Shown here: one piece after another, positions 29,884 to 40,513 of the stretch | Numbering within the stretch: the stretch's first letter is position 1 | Layout: each line of letters opens with the position of its first letter | DNA from: Robbsia sp. KACC 23696 | Lineage (GTDB): Bacteria; Pseudomonadota; Gammaproteobacteria; Burkholderiales; Burkholderiaceae | Length of the DNA: 64,000 nt | Assembly: GCF_039852015.1 (NCBI RefSeq) | Contig: NZ_CP156626.1 | Location: 1,150,249 to 1,214,248 of the forward strand | Reading direction: 5' to 3' | The notes under the pieces: generated by a model | Databases searched by the model: none | What the model was told of the DNA's origin: nothing | Seen by the model: only the letters and a program-made list of their open reading frames with translations | Made by a program: the position numbers and the translations under genes

Positions 29884-30561
29884 TCAGCACTGACGCTGGG
29901 TCTGCAGCAATACCAGCAAGGCGCCGGCACCGCCGTCGCGTTCCCGCGCCTCCACGAAGGCCATCACCTCGTGCTTCTGGGTCAACCAGCTTCGCACGCG
30001 CCCTTTCAGTACCGGCTCGCGGTTGACCGAGCCCAGCCCCTTGCCGTGAATGACGCGAATGCAGCGAATGCCACGCTTCGCGGCATCGCGGATGAATAGC
30101 GCCATGGCGTCGCGCGCCTCATCGGTGCGCAACCCGTGCAGATCGATTTGGGCCTGTACGACCCAATGTCCACGCCGCAGCTTGCGGACCACTTCCTGAC
30201 CCACGCCGGTGCGTTTGAACGACAAACTGTCGTCGATATCGACGAGGACGTCGGGATCGTAGGCGTCGGACAGCGCCTCGCGCATCATTTCCCGCTCGTT
30301 CTCGCGCGTCTTCAGCGGCAGGGGTAGCGGACGCGGCATGAAGGGCAGCACGCGCTCGGGCGCATTCAACGGCGCTACGACACCGACCGTACGCCGAAAC
30401 AGGTCGGCATCGGCCATCGCTTGCGCGGCGCGCTCCGCGGCCGCCAGGCGCGCCTCCTCCCGGGCGACCGTGGCGTCCGATATCGCTTGCCGCAGGCCGG
30501 CTAATTCGGCCCACGCGGCGAAGCCGGCGGAAGCATCCGCCTGTTCGGGCTTGCGCGCCAT
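29884..30561 (-). CDS. Smr-domain protein (MutS2 C-terminal type)
   Basis: 225 residues: an N-terminal Ala/Arg/Glu-rich helical segment, then a Smr domain with the DLHG motif (QIDLHGLRTDEARDAM) near residue 145 and HGKGLGS near 180. Smr domains act as nucleases on DNA or on stalled ribosome mRNA; the function of the stand-alone bacterial protein is less settled. The gene starts 11 bases after trxB stops on the same strand, so the two form an operon. Confidence 0.9.
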   Translation of the reverse strand: MARKPEQADASAGFAAWAELAGLRQAISDATVAREEARLAAAERAAQAMADADLFRRTVGVVAPLNAPERVLPFMPRPLPLPLKTRENEREMMREALSDAYDPDVLVDIDDSLSFKRTGVGQEVVRKLRRGHWVVQAQIDLHGLRTDEARDAMALFIRDAAKRGIRCIRVIHGKGLGSVNREPVLKGRVRSWLTQKHEVMAFVEARERDGGAGALLVLLQTQRQC

Positions 30562-30572
30562 GCTGCCCGCAC

Positions 30573-32003
<1,431 letters not shown>

Positions 32004-34334
32004 ATGGCGAAAACCACCTTTACACCCGGCGCGCCCGCCTTACCGCATCGGATGTCGCGGCTCTTCATCGAAATTCGCTGGCTGATCCAGGTCGCCGTCT
32101 CGATTTTCCTGCTGCTGTCGCTCATCAGTTATGACCGGCGCGATCCGGCGTGGACGCATGCCGCCCATGTCGACCATATCGCGAACTGGGGCGGCCGCGT
32201 CGGCGCCTGGACCGCCGATATGCTGTTATTGCTTTTCGGCGTCTCGGCGTACTGGCTGCTGCTGTACGTCGCACGGCGCGTCGCGAAGAACTATCGACGC
32301 ATCAGCGGCCATCCGCTGATGTCCTCGGCGCCGGTCGCGGACGATTCGGCCGCGCATTCGCACGGACGAATCGGTCCGATCGCGGAGGTGTTGTCCTTTG
32401 CCTTGGTTGTCCTGTCCAGCGTCGGCCTCGAGGCGATGCGGATGTGGTCCTTGTCGATCCCGCTGCCGCGGGCGCCGGGCGGCGTGCTCGGCGATGTGGT
32501 GGCGCACGCCGTTCAGGGCGCGCTGGGTTTCACGGGCGGCACGATGGTGCTGTTGCTGATGCTGGCCATCGGCTTGTCGCTGTTTTTCCAGTTTTCCTGG
32601 CTCAGCGTCTGCGAACGGGTAGGTGGCGCGATCATCTCCGGTGTGACGTTGGCGCGGCTGCGTCACGAGGCCGGGCGCGACCGCAAGGCGGGCGAGGCCG
32701 CGGCGACGCGCCGCGAGGACAAGGTGGTGCGCAGTCGGGCGAAAGTCGAGGATCACGAGCCGATCCAGATCGTGCCGCCGGCGCCGGCGCCGCGTTCCGA
32801 GCGAGCGGAACGCGAAAAGCAGGTGCCGTTGTTCACCGATCTTCCCGGCGACGGCACCTTGCCGGCATTGGCGCTGCTGGACGCGCCGGGAGCCGCGCAA
32901 GAGACGGTCTCCGACGATACGCTCGAATATACATCCCGCTTGATCGAGAAGAAGTTGAAGGACTTCGGCATCGAGGCGGCCGTGATGGCGGCCTATCCGG
33001 GCCCGGTCGTCACGCGCTACGAAATCGAGCCGGCCACGGGCGTCAAGGGCAGTCAAATCGTCAATCTGGCGAAGGACCTGGCGCGTTCGCTGTCGCTGAC
33101 ATCGATTCGCGTGGTCGAGACGATTCCGGGCAAGAACTTCATGGCGCTCGAATTGCCGAACCCACGGCGGCAGACGGTACGCCTCTCGGAAATCCTGGGC
33201 TCGGATGTCTACAACGCCGCCGGTTCGATGTTGACGATGGGGCTCGGCAAGGATATCGGCGGCAAGCCGGTGGTGGCCGACCTCGGGAAAATGCCGCACT
33301 TGCTGGTGGCGGGTACGACCGGCTCCGGTAAATCGGTCGGGATCAATGCAATGATCCTGTCCCTGTTGTACAAGGCCAGCGCCGAACAGGTGCGGATGAT
33401 CCTGATCGATCCGAAGATGCTAGAAATGAGCATCTACGAGGGCATCCCGCATCTGCTCTGTCCGGTCGTGACCGATATGAGTCAGGCCGGTCATGCGCTG
33501 AATTGGACCGTTGCGGAGATGGAGCGCCGCTACAAGCTGATGAGCAAGCTCAGCGTGCGCAACCTCGCCGGCTACAACAACAAGATCGACGAGGCGGACA
33601 AGAAGGGCGAGAAGATCGGCAATCCGTTCTCGCTGACCCCGGACGCACCGGAACCGTTGTCGAAATTGCCGTCGATCGTCGTCGTCATCGACGAATTGGC
33701 CGACCTGATGATGGTGGTCGGGAAGAAGGTCGAGGAATTGATCGCCCGTATCGCGCAGAAGGCGCGCGCCGCCGGTATCCACTTGATTCTCGCGACGCAG
33801 CGGCCGTCGGTGGACGTGATCACCGGCCTGATCAAGGCCAACGTCCCGACGCGGATCGCGTTCCAGGTGTCGTCGAAGATCGACTCGCGCACCATTCTGG
33901 ACCAGCAGGGTGCCGACACCTTGTTGGGAATGGGCGATATGCTGTACTTACCGCCGGGCTCGGGCCTGCCGGTGCGCGTGCATGGTGCTTTCGTCTCCGA
34001 CGAGGAAGTGCACCGTGTGGTCGAGGACTTGAAAGCCCGCGGAGGAGAACCCAACTATATCGAGGGCATCCTCGAAGGCGGGGTTGCCGGTGGTGCGGAA
34101 GGGGGCGAGGCAGGCGAGGGCGGCGATGCCGAAGCCGATCCGCTGTACGACCAAGCCGTGGAGATCGTGTTGAAGAACCGACGCGCCTCCATCTCCCTGG
34201 TCCAACGCCACTTGCGTATCGGCTATAACCGCGCGGCCCGGCTGCTGGAGCAGATGGAGCAATCCGGCATGGTGTCGGCAATGGGCTCGAACGGTAATCG
34301 CGAAATCCTGGTGCCGCACCGCGAGGCGGACTGA
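32004..34334 (+). CDS. ftsK: DNA translocase FtsK
   Basis: Septal DNA pump that aligns chromosome dimers at dif and coordinates segregation with division. The N-terminal membrane part has about four helices within residues 25-215. A short linker follows, then the RecA-type motor with Walker A GTTGSGKS at 437-444 and Walker B ([11 protein letters not shown]). The C-terminal winged-helix gamma domain ([25 protein letters not shown]) recognises KOPS sites. 776 residues is the short-linker form. First gene of ftsK-lolA-rarA. Confidence 0.96.
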   Translation: MAKTTFTPGAPALPHRMSRLFIEIRWLIQVAVSIFLLLSLISYDRRDPAWTHAAHVDHIANWGGRVGAWTADMLLLLFGVSAYWLLLYVARRVAKNYRRISGHPLMSSAPVADDSAAHSHGRIGPIAEVLSFALVVLSSVGLEAMRMWSLSIPLPRAPGGVLGDVVAHAVQGALGFTGGTMVLLLMLAIGLSLFFQFSWLSVCERVGGAIISGVTLARLRHEAGRDRKAGEAAATRREDKVVRSRAKVEDHEPIQIVPPAPAPRSERAEREKQVPLFTDLPGDGTLPALALLDAPGAAQETVSDDTLEYTSRLIEKKLKDFGIEAAVMAAYPGPVVTRYEIEPATGVKGSQIVNLAKDLARSLSLTSIRVVETIPGKNFMALELPNPRRQTVRLSEILGSDVYNAAGSMLTMGLGKDIGGKPVVADLGKMPHLLVAGTTGSGKSVGINAMILSLLYKASAEQVRMILIDPKMLEMSIYEGIPHLLCPVVTDMSQAGHALNWTVAEMERRYKLMSKLSVRNLAGYNNKIDEADKKGEKIGNPFSLTPDAPEPLSKLPSIVVVIDELADLMMVVGKKVEELIARIAQKARAAGIHLILATQRPSVDVITGLIKANVPTRIAFQVSSKIDSRTILDQQGADTLLGMGDMLYLPPGSGLPVRVHGAFVSDEEVHRVVEDLKARGGEPNYIEGILEGGVAGGAEGGEAGEGGDAEADPLYDQAVEIVLKNRRASISLVQRHLRIGYNRAARLLEQMEQSGMVSAMGSNGNREILVPHREAD

Positions 34335-34410
34335 CGCCGCCGGGCGCGCCGCATGCGCGGCCGCCGGGCATCGCTCCAGCAAGAACAGCGACAAAATAGA
34401 GGAGCACATC

Positions 34411-35196
34411 ATGATGTCGAACCCCCTTTTCAAAAAGCACGTCGCGACGACGACGATCCGTGCCGCGGCGGCCCTGCTGGTCAGCGGCGCTTTGAGCGGG
34501 CTGCTGCCGGGCTTTGCCACGGCCGCCCGGGCCAATGGCGTGGACGAACTTCACACTTTCGTCGCCCAGGTCAAATCGGCCAGCGGCGAGTTCACACAAC
34601 GGCAAATGAAGCCGGTGAAGGGCAGCGGCGCGAAGGCGGCCGCTGCAGCGGCAGGCAATCCGAACTCGGCCGCCGGCGATGCCACCAAGGGCAATAACAC
34701 CGTGCAAGTCGGCGGCGATATGCTGGAACCGGCGGGCTCGTCCAGCGGCACCTTTACGTTCGCCCGTCCCGGCAAGTTCATCTGGGAATACCGTCAGCCC
34801 TATCAGCAGTTGCTGCAGGCGGACGGCAAGACCTTGTACATCTATGACAAGGATCTGGCGCAGGTGACCGAGCGTGCACTGGGCAGCTCGCTGGGGGCGA
34901 GCCCGGCGGCCATCCTGTTCGGCAGCAACGATCTGGACAAGAATTTCACAGTGAAGGACGGTGGCAGCAAGGGCGGCCTGGATTGGGTCGAGCTGGTGCC
35001 GAAGGCCAACGATACGCAGTTCAAACGCATCGGCATCGGTTTCCAGAAAGGGCAGTTGAACGCGATGGAACTGTACGACGTGTTCGGCAATGTCACCTTG
35101 CTGTCTTTCCAGAATCTGAAGGAAAACCCCGCGTCGCTGAAGAGTGATGCGTTCTCCTTCACGGTGCCCAAGGGTGCCGACGTGATCAAGGGCTGA
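34411..35196 (+). CDS. lolA: Outer-membrane lipoprotein carrier protein LolA
   Basis: Periplasmic chaperone that ferries lipoproteins from LolCDE to LolB. A signal peptide ends near TAARANG (about residue 45). The LolA core is evident in the [32 protein letters not shown] block. A 38-residue Ala/Gly/Asn-rich insert (about residues 70-110) interrupts the first strands, making the protein 261 residues rather than about 200-230. GAGGAG lies upstream; the ATG at 34414 is an equal alternative. rarA begins 5 bases after the stop. Confidence 0.94.
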   Translation: MMSNPLFKKHVATTTIRAAAALLVSGALSGLLPGFATAARANGVDELHTFVAQVKSASGEFTQRQMKPVKGSGAKAAAAAAGNPNSAAGDATKGNNTVQVGGDMLEPAGSSSGTFTFARPGKFIWEYRQPYQQLLQADGKTLYIYDKDLAQVTERALGSSLGASPAAILFGSNDLDKNFTVKDGGSKGGLDWVELVPKANDTQFKRIGIGFQKGQLNAMELYDVFGNVTLLSFQNLKENPASLKSDAFSFTVPKGADVIKG

Positions 35197-35201
35197 TCCG
35201 C

Positions 35202-36527
35202 ATGCCGACGCAGGACCTGTTTTCCACGACGCCGCGCCGTCCGCTGGCCGAGGCCTTGCGCCCGGCGCAGCTCGGCGATGTGGTGGGGCAGCGGCATCTG
35301 CTCGGTCCGGGCAAGCCTTTGCAGCTCGCGTTCGCGGCTGGCAAACCGCATTCGATGATCCTGTGGGGGCCGCCTGGCGTCGGTAAGACGACGTTGGCAC
35401 GGCTAACGGCGCAGGCCTTCGATTGCGAATTTATCGCCTTGTCGGCAGTGCTCGGCGGCGTCAAGGATATCCGTGAGTCGATGGAGCGGGCGCAGCAGAC
35501 GCTGGACCGCACCGGGCGACACACGATCTTGTTCGTCGACGAAATTCACCGATTCAACAAAGCGCAGCAGGATGCGCTATTGCCGTTTGTCGAATCCGGG
35601 CTGGTCACCTTCATCGGTGCCACCACTGAAAATCCCAGTTTCGAGGTGAATTCGGCCTTGTTGTCGCGCGCCCAGGTCTATGTGCTGAAGTCCCTGGACG
35701 ACGACGAAATGCGCGAGCTGCTGCGGCGTGCGCAGGGCATCGCCTTGCAGGACCTGACCTTCGACGAGAAGGCGATCGAGACGCTGATCGGGTATGCCGA
35801 TGGCGATGCGCGACGCTTTCTGAATCTGCTGGAGCAGGCGCAGACGGCGGCGCTGTCGACCAAGCGTCAGCATATCGATGGCGAGTTCGTGTCCGGCGCG
35901 ATGACGTTGAATATTCGTCGCTTCGACAAGGGCGGCGAAAACTTCTACGACCAGATTTCGGCGTTGCATAAATCGGTGCGGGGATCGCATCCGGATGCTG
36001 CCCTGTATTGGTTCTGTCGGATGATCGACGGGGGCGCCGATCCGAAATATCTGGCGCGACGGATCGTGCGGATGGCGTGGGAAGATATCGGCCTGGCCGA
36101 TCCGCGTGCCGTGCAGTTGGCCAATGATGCCGCCGAGACCTTCGAGCGTCTGGGCTCGCCGGAAGGCGAGCTTGCGCTCGGTCAGGCCGTGATCTATCTG
36201 GCCTGCGCGGCAAAAAGCAATGCCGGGTATAACGCATTCAATCAGGCAATGGCTTTCGTCAAGCAGGACAAAACGCGCGAAGTGCCGATTCATCTGCGCA
36301 ATGCGCCGACGAAGCTGATGAAGGAACTGGGATACGGCCATGCTTACCGCTATGCCCATGACGAACCGAACGCCTATGCCGCCGGTGAATCCTATTTGCC
36401 GGAAGACATGCCCGAGCCCGGATGGTATCAGCCGGTGCCGCGCGGTTTGGAAACAAAGATCATCGACAAGCTGGCCTGGCTACGCGGCCTCGATGAGGCG
36501 GCACGGGATGACAACGAGACATCCTGA
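35202..36527 (+). CDS. rarA: Replication-associated recombination protein A (AAA+ ATPase)
   Basis: MgsA/RarA/WRNIP1 family ATPase acting at stalled replication forks. Walker A GPPGVGKT at residues 56-63, Walker [16 protein letters not shown], sensor-1 ATTENPSFE, and the C-terminal tetramerisation part. 441 residues is the family length. It is tightly coupled to lolA (5-base gap). In E. coli and many other proteobacteria serS follows immediately; here serS is 17 kb away. Confidence 0.96.
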   Translation: MPTQDLFSTTPRRPLAEALRPAQLGDVVGQRHLLGPGKPLQLAFAAGKPHSMILWGPPGVGKTTLARLTAQAFDCEFIALSAVLGGVKDIRESMERAQQTLDRTGRHTILFVDEIHRFNKAQQDALLPFVESGLVTFIGATTENPSFEVNSALLSRAQVYVLKSLDDDEMRELLRRAQGIALQDLTFDEKAIETLIGYADGDARRFLNLLEQAQTAALSTKRQHIDGEFVSGAMTLNIRRFDKGGENFYDQISALHKSVRGSHPDAALYWFCRMIDGGADPKYLARRIVRMAWEDIGLADPRAVQLANDAAETFERLGSPEGELALGQAVIYLACAAKSNAGYNAFNQAMAFVKQDKTREVPIHLRNAPTKLMKELGYGHAYRYAHDEPNAYAAGESYLPEDMPEPGWYQPVPRGLETKIIDKLAWLRGLDEAARDDNETS

Positions 36528-36588
36528 GCGCGCGCATCGATAGACCGGGACTGTTCGGGGACGCGTCGGCAGGACGCGCGCTCCGATG

Positions 36589-37800
36589 TCAAATGGGCGG
36601 CGGCATCATCCCGACGGGACGTGGCATTGCACGGGCGACGTCGCCGAGCATGTTGTTAGCGTACCGGTGGTCGAGATCGCCAAACGTCCAGTTGGTACCG
36701 CGGATCGCCTGAAAGATCACTTCCCACATTTGCGCGTAGACGGGATCGGTGGGATGGAGTTCGTCGATGGTGGCAATCGGCACCATTCCCTTGCTCGCTT
36801 TGATATACCCATCGCGGCTGAAATGGGCGGCGACGCTATCTTGCGCGCCCACGGCGAGTGCTCCCGGATAAAACTCGACGAAGTGTTTGATAACGGCCTC
36901 GTTGAAATGGAACGCGATATCGGCAAAGGCGTCGCCCGATGTTTCTGTGGCTAGTCTCAATTTCGCGTTGTACAGGTCGGCCCCAATGACGCACCGATCG
37001 ATATCCTCGATGACCTTGTCGAGCGTGATAAACGCTCTCGCTGTCCGTGGGACGGGGAGCGCTCTTTGAATCTTTTTAGCGTTCTCCAATTGACTGGTGA
37101 ACCAGGTCGACGTCGCGAGGACTTCACTCAAAGAGATGTTGGATGCCTCGACTGCTGCATTCACGGCCTCTTTCAGTTGCCTGATGTAGCGCACGATGGT
37201 CATCGGACCAAGTAGCCCGACATTGACGAATTGGCATGGGCTGTTGCGCGATGTCATGAGCCGGCTCAGGCGATTCCGTTGTTCTATGACCGCCTTGACC
37301 GTGCTGTCCATCGTGTTGCTGGGCCGCCCATCCGTGTAAAGATCATTGGCACCGAACCAGATGATGAACAAGGTATTGCCGAGGTCGCCGGTTATTTTCC
37401 GAATGTCTTGCTCGAAAAGATCGACTTGATCCTTGAAGGACGTGAATGCCATCTGCGAGGCGAGTTTGTTGAAGTGCTGGCCATCGCCCACTGCGGCGCC
37501 CATCGCGTAATTGGCGTATTGAAAGGGCCTGGCCCCCCTGATGGTCGAGCGGCTTCCGCGCATTCCGTGATGCCGCGCACTTCGCTTGAACGTTGCCTCT
37601 GCCGTCTTCTTTAGCAACGTCACCGGGCTCGCGGCTTCGATCATGTGGTCGGTCCAATTTCCGCCATCGCTATACCGGCCGTTGGGGCTGACAAACATTT
37701 CCTTCAGCATAATACCGAGACGCCCGGTCGGCGTTTTCCATTTCTGTCCGATATCGGACAGACTATCGCCGAATACGACGATATTGCTGGCGAGTGGCAT
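36589..37800 (-). CDS. SGNH/GDSL-family hydrolase without signal peptide
   Basis: 403 residues with the GDSL lipase/esterase blocks: VVFGDSLSD with nucleophile Ser13, the Gly in the AMGAAVGDG region, GANDLYTDG, and the Asp/His pair in DELHPTDPVYAQMW near residue 355. The layout resembles secreted phospholipase/acyltransferase members (thermolabile hemolysin, SseJ), but the first block starts at residue 8, so no Sec signal can be present. Start at 37800 is set by AAGGAG six bases upstream; an in-frame ATG at 37836 lies before it. G+C is visibly lower than in the flanks, suggesting transfer. Convergent with rarA. The substrate cannot be stated; a type III or type VI effector is one possibility. 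Confidence 0.8.
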   Translation of the reverse strand: MPLASNIVVFGDSLSDIGQKWKTPTGRLGIMLKEMFVSPNGRYSDGGNWTDHMIEAASPVTLLKKTAEATFKRSARHHGMRGSRSTIRGARPFQYANYAMGAAVGDGQHFNKLASQMAFTSFKDQVDLFEQDIRKITGDLGNTLFIIWFGANDLYTDGRPSNTMDSTVKAVIEQRNRLSRLMTSRNSPCQFVNVGLLGPMTIVRYIRQLKEAVNAAVEASNISLSEVLATSTWFTSQLENAKKIQRALPVPRTARAFITLDKVIEDIDRCVIGADLYNAKLRLATETSGDAFADIAFHFNEAVIKHFVEFYPGALAVGAQDSVAAHFSRDGYIKASKGMVPIATIDELHPTDPVYAQMWEVIFQAIRGTNWTFGDLDHRYANNMLGDVARAMPRPVGMMPPPI

Positions 37801-37935
37801 TGCCGTCTCCTTGGAATCGCAGGCGTCGAACGACACCCTCAGCGATAAGGCAGACTAGCGTTATTAGGACTACGATTTAATGGGGCTTGGCCTTAAATCA
37901 GTCTGTCGATTAGAGTCTTATCGATGCGGTCAGCG

Positions 37936-37972
37936 AAAAAAATCCCCGCTTGAACGTCGATCCGTTCAAGCG
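37936..37972 (-). terminator. Intrinsic terminator of the 104-residue gene
   Basis: Read on the minus strand: a perfect 9-bp stem CGCTTGAAC / GTTCAAGCG, 8-base loop, then GGGGA and seven T. It lies 33 bases after the stop codon at 38005. Confidence 0.88.
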
Positions 37973-38004
37973 AGGATGGTCTCATATGGCGCGGCAGCGC
38001 CCGA

Positions 38005-38319
38005 TCAGTTAATGCGCAGGGTCTCGCGTCGCGAGGTGCGGCAGGACGCGTCGCTGACGCCTTCATGGTGCCCCAGCGTCTCTGCCAAGGCTTGCAATTG
38101 TGCGTCTTGGCCGGGGCGGCAGCGGATCAAAGCGGCGAGCGAGGCACAAGCGTCGGCGGTACTGCGGTTGACCACGACCTGGTTCGCGTCGAGGCCAATT
38201 TCGCGCAGCGCGTTGAACAAGTGCTTGCGCACGATGTTCAAGGCGTCGACGGAACACACCAAGCTCAACTCGTGCGCGTGGCGACGAGCGTGAATCGGAC
38301 GTTCGATGGCGATTTGCAT
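38005..38319 (-). CDS. Small protein resembling the C-terminal ACT-like domain of MgtC
   Basis: 104 residues, starting MQIAIERPIHARRHAHELSL. The pattern (HELSLVCSVDALNIVRKHLFNALREIGL, then LAALIRCRPGQDAQLQALAETLGHHEGVSDA) recalls the cytosolic ACT-like tail of MgtC: a conserved Cys in strand 1, a vR..l helix, then a second strand and helix ending at epgVs. The membrane half of MgtC is absent. A strong ribosome site (GGAAGGAG, 7 bases) fixes the start at 38319, and an intrinsic terminator follows, so this is a complete gene, not a fragment. Function is unknown; a regulatory or ligand-sensing role is a guess from the fold. About 600 non-coding structured bases precede it. Confidence 0.6.
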   Translation of the reverse strand: MQIAIERPIHARRHAHELSLVCSVDALNIVRKHLFNALREIGLDANQVVVNRSTADACASLAALIRCRPGQDAQLQALAETLGHHEGVSDASCRTSRRETLRIN

Positions 38320-38617
38320 GTTTCGACTCCTTCCGGCACGCCTGACAGGACGTGCGGTGATGCTGCCCTTCTGTCCGCTGGCAGAACCTGATTGGCTCTG
38401 GCGCGGATCGACATGATACGGCGGCGCACGCGGGCTAGGGTCGCCATCCCGGGGATCCCGCGGGAGAACAGGACAGATCTCAACCTCGACTGTCGCTGTC
38501 ATCCGCGGTCACACCGCGACGGCTATACCAATCGCGCGAACACACCGTCGCATAGCGCGTACGGGCATCGATTCAAATAAAGGGAGCGTGTCGTACAGCC
38601 GGTCACCGGAGATCGAT

Positions 38618-38645
38618 CCGTGCGCGTTCGCTAGAACGCACACGG
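38618..38645 (-). promoter_or_regulatory. 12-bp stem-loop in the leader
   Basis: On the minus strand, CCGTGTGCGTTC / GAACGCGCACGG with the 4-base loop TAGC. All 12 positions pair, one as U-G. On the plus strand the same position would be a C-A mismatch. Confidence 0.5.
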
Positions 38646-38703
38646 ACTGCGTTACGGTGAAACCGAGGTGACGCGGCTGTGTGGCCCGCTGACCCGTCTT
38701 TCC

Positions 38704-38754
38704 GACGAATCAGACAAGGCCGACTAAAAGTGACGGCGGTCGTGCTGATTCGTC
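38704..38754. repeat. Perfect 10-bp inverted repeat around 31 bases
   Basis: GACGAATCAG at 38704-38713 and CTGATTCGTC at 38745-38754. Could be a long hairpin in the leader or the ends of a very small element; no flanking target duplication was noticed. Confidence 0.5.
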
Positions 38755-38941
38755 AGTGTTTGCCGGCCGATGCCGGCGTGTGACTATGAGAGTCACTGTC
38801 CACTGAGAATCTCCGAGAATGAAACTGATAATAGGGTAGCAAAAAAACATCAGTCCTGTCAATGCGATAGCGCGTCTTATGTAAGCGATTGTACGCTTTG
38901 CGCGACAAATAAAGCGGGTGCGTAGATCATTGCCATGCCTA

Positions 38942-40513
38942 TCAATGCAGACGGTCCGCCGCCGTCGGCGCCTGCTTGCGCGCTTCGTCAAACAAGGCGC
39001 GGCGGTCGATCTTGTTCGTCGAGGCGATTGGCAGCGCGTCGACGAAGTGTACCTGCCGTGGATGCTGGTATGCCGGTGCATGGGCCAGCGCGTATTGCTT
39101 GATCGCTTCAGCACTCAGCGCAGGGTCGGCGCGGACGATAAACGCGACCGGCTTCGTGCCCTTGATCTCGTCATCGACGGGCACGACCGCCGCTTGCTGG
39201 ACGCCCGGGTGCGTCTCAAGCATACGCTCCACTTCGCTCGGAAAAATGTTTTCACCGCCCGAGACGAACATATCGTCGGCGCGACCGATAAAGAGGTGAA
39301 AACCGTCCTTGTCGCGCTGGAACACGTCGCCGGTGATGTAATACCCATCCGCGGTAAACGGCGGCGTCAAATCCGGGCGCTGGTGATAGCCGCGCATCAC
39401 GCCGGGGCTGGCCATCTGCAGTACGCCCGTGTCGACGGTGGGATCGGTATCGCTGGTGCGGCCATCGGCTGCGGCCAGCCGTACTTTGACGGCCGGGTGC
39501 GGAACGCCCACCGCGAGCGGCGGCGTGCGCAGCCCCGACGGATGCGGGCCGAAGACCACGGGGCCGCCTTCGGTTGTGCCGTAGGCATTGATCACGCGCG
39601 CGTTCGGCAGCAGTTCGTGTGTGCGGGCCAGCAGACTCTCGCTGACCGGTGCGGAGCCCATCCGTATCACCCGTACCGACGACAGGTCGGTCCGGGCCAG
39701 CGCTTCCCGCTCGTGCAGCATCATCGCGATCATCGGCGGGACCGCCGTCAACCAGGTGCAACGGTAGCGGCTGATCGCCGCGATATAGTGCGCCGCCTTG
39801 AACTGCGGCAGCAGCACGGCGGTGGCGCCCGCCGCCAGCGTCAGCAAGGCAAGGGCGAGGGCATTCATGTGATACAGCGGCGCCGCGATCAGGACGCGAT
39901 CGCCGGTCAAGGCATCGGCTGCCAGGCGGGTGCGCACCACCCAGGCGTGACTCGCATGACTCAGTTGCACGCCCTTCGGTTTGCCGCTGGACCCGGAGGT
40001 GTAGAGCAGCATCGCGAGGTCGTCCGGGGCGGGTTCGAACGAGGGCGCGGCCGCCGCCGCGGCGTCGCCGTGAAGCGCTAGCCAATCGTCGAACGCGCCG
40101 GGATGGCCCGACGGGCCGTCCAGCACGATCGGCGCCAGTGCCGCTGGCACCGCGCCAATGCGGGCCGTATCGCAGAACACGCGCGTGGCGCCGGCATCCT
40201 GCAGGACATAGGCGATCATCGCATCGGGAAACTTGAAGTTCACCGGCACGGCAACGCCGCCGGCGCGCATCGTGCCGAGCAGCGTCGCCACGTAGTTGAT
40301 CGAATTCGCCGCGACGATCGCCACCCGCTCGCCGCGTTTCAAGCCGCTCGCCAGCAGGCTTTGCGCAACCGTGTCCGTCAATCGATCGAATTCGCCGAAG
40401 CGGATCTCTCGTGCGTGCATCTCGGCATCCAGGCCGACGAAGGCAATATCGTCGGGCGCAAACACCTCGCGGCCACGAAAGAAGACGGCATCACCGAGAT
40501 TGTCCGCGCTCAT
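38942..40513 (-). CDS. Class I adenylate-forming acyl/aryl-CoA ligase
   Basis: Activates a carboxylic acid via acyl-adenylate to a CoA thioester. 523 residues with the P-loop YTSGSSGKPKGV, the A5 motif INAYGTTEGG, the A7 block YYITGDVFQRDKDGFHLFIGRADDM, and the catalytic Lys near the C-terminus (ASTNKIDRRAL). The substrate cannot be fixed by eye; the sequence looks like long-chain/aryl-CoA ligases. It is the last gene of the eight-gene minus-strand operon, and its ATG overlaps the stop of the VOC gene by 4 bases (ATGA). The 3' region has only a weak CGCTTT/AAAGCG hairpin. Confidence 0.88.
   Translation of the reverse strand: MSADNLGDAVFFRGREVFAPDDIAFVGLDAEMHAREIRFGEFDRLTDTVAQSLLASGLKRGERVAIVAANSINYVATLLGTMRAGGVAVPVNFKFPDAMIAYVLQDAGATRVFCDTARIGAVPAALAPIVLDGPSGHPGAFDDWLALHGDAAAAAAPSFEPAPDDLAMLLYTSGSSGKPKGVQLSHASHAWVVRTRLAADALTGDRVLIAAPLYHMNALALALLTLAAGATAVLLPQFKAAHYIAAISRYRCTWLTAVPPMIAMMLHEREALARTDLSSVRVIRMGSAPVSESLLARTHELLPNARVINAYGTTEGGPVVFGPHPSGLRTPPLAVGVPHPAVKVRLAAADGRTSDTDPTVDTGVLQMASPGVMRGYHQRPDLTPPFTADGYYITGDVFQRDKDGFHLFIGRADDMFVSGGENIFPSEVERMLETHPGVQQAAVVPVDDEIKGTKPVAFIVRADPALSAEAIKQYALAHAPAYQHPRQVHFVDALPIASTNKIDRRALFDEARKQAPTAADRLH

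Larger units (their letters stand above)
38320..38840 (-). ncRNA. Structured non-coding leader or RNA upstream of the 104-residue gene
   Basis: No plausible gene, but four strong hairpins in 300 bases: CGCGGT-CAC-ACCGCG (38504-38518), a 12-bp stem with 4-base loop (38618-38645), GACGAATCAG/CTGATTCGTC around 31 bases (38704-38754), and GTGACT-ATGAG-AGTCAC (38780-38796). In the 12-bp stem the only non-Watson-Crick position is C-A on plus-strand RNA but G-U on minus-strand RNA. That points to a minus-strand transcript leading into the small gene. TTGACA at 38857-38862 (minus) is a possible -35. It may be a long 5' leader, or a separate RNA. Confidence 0.35.

Noticed and set aside
38710-39114. 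134-residue minus-strand open frame with a hydrophobic C-terminal part
   Set aside because: Overlaps the end of the CoA-ligase gene in another frame, no ribosome site, no resemblance; the region is better explained as structured non-coding sequence.
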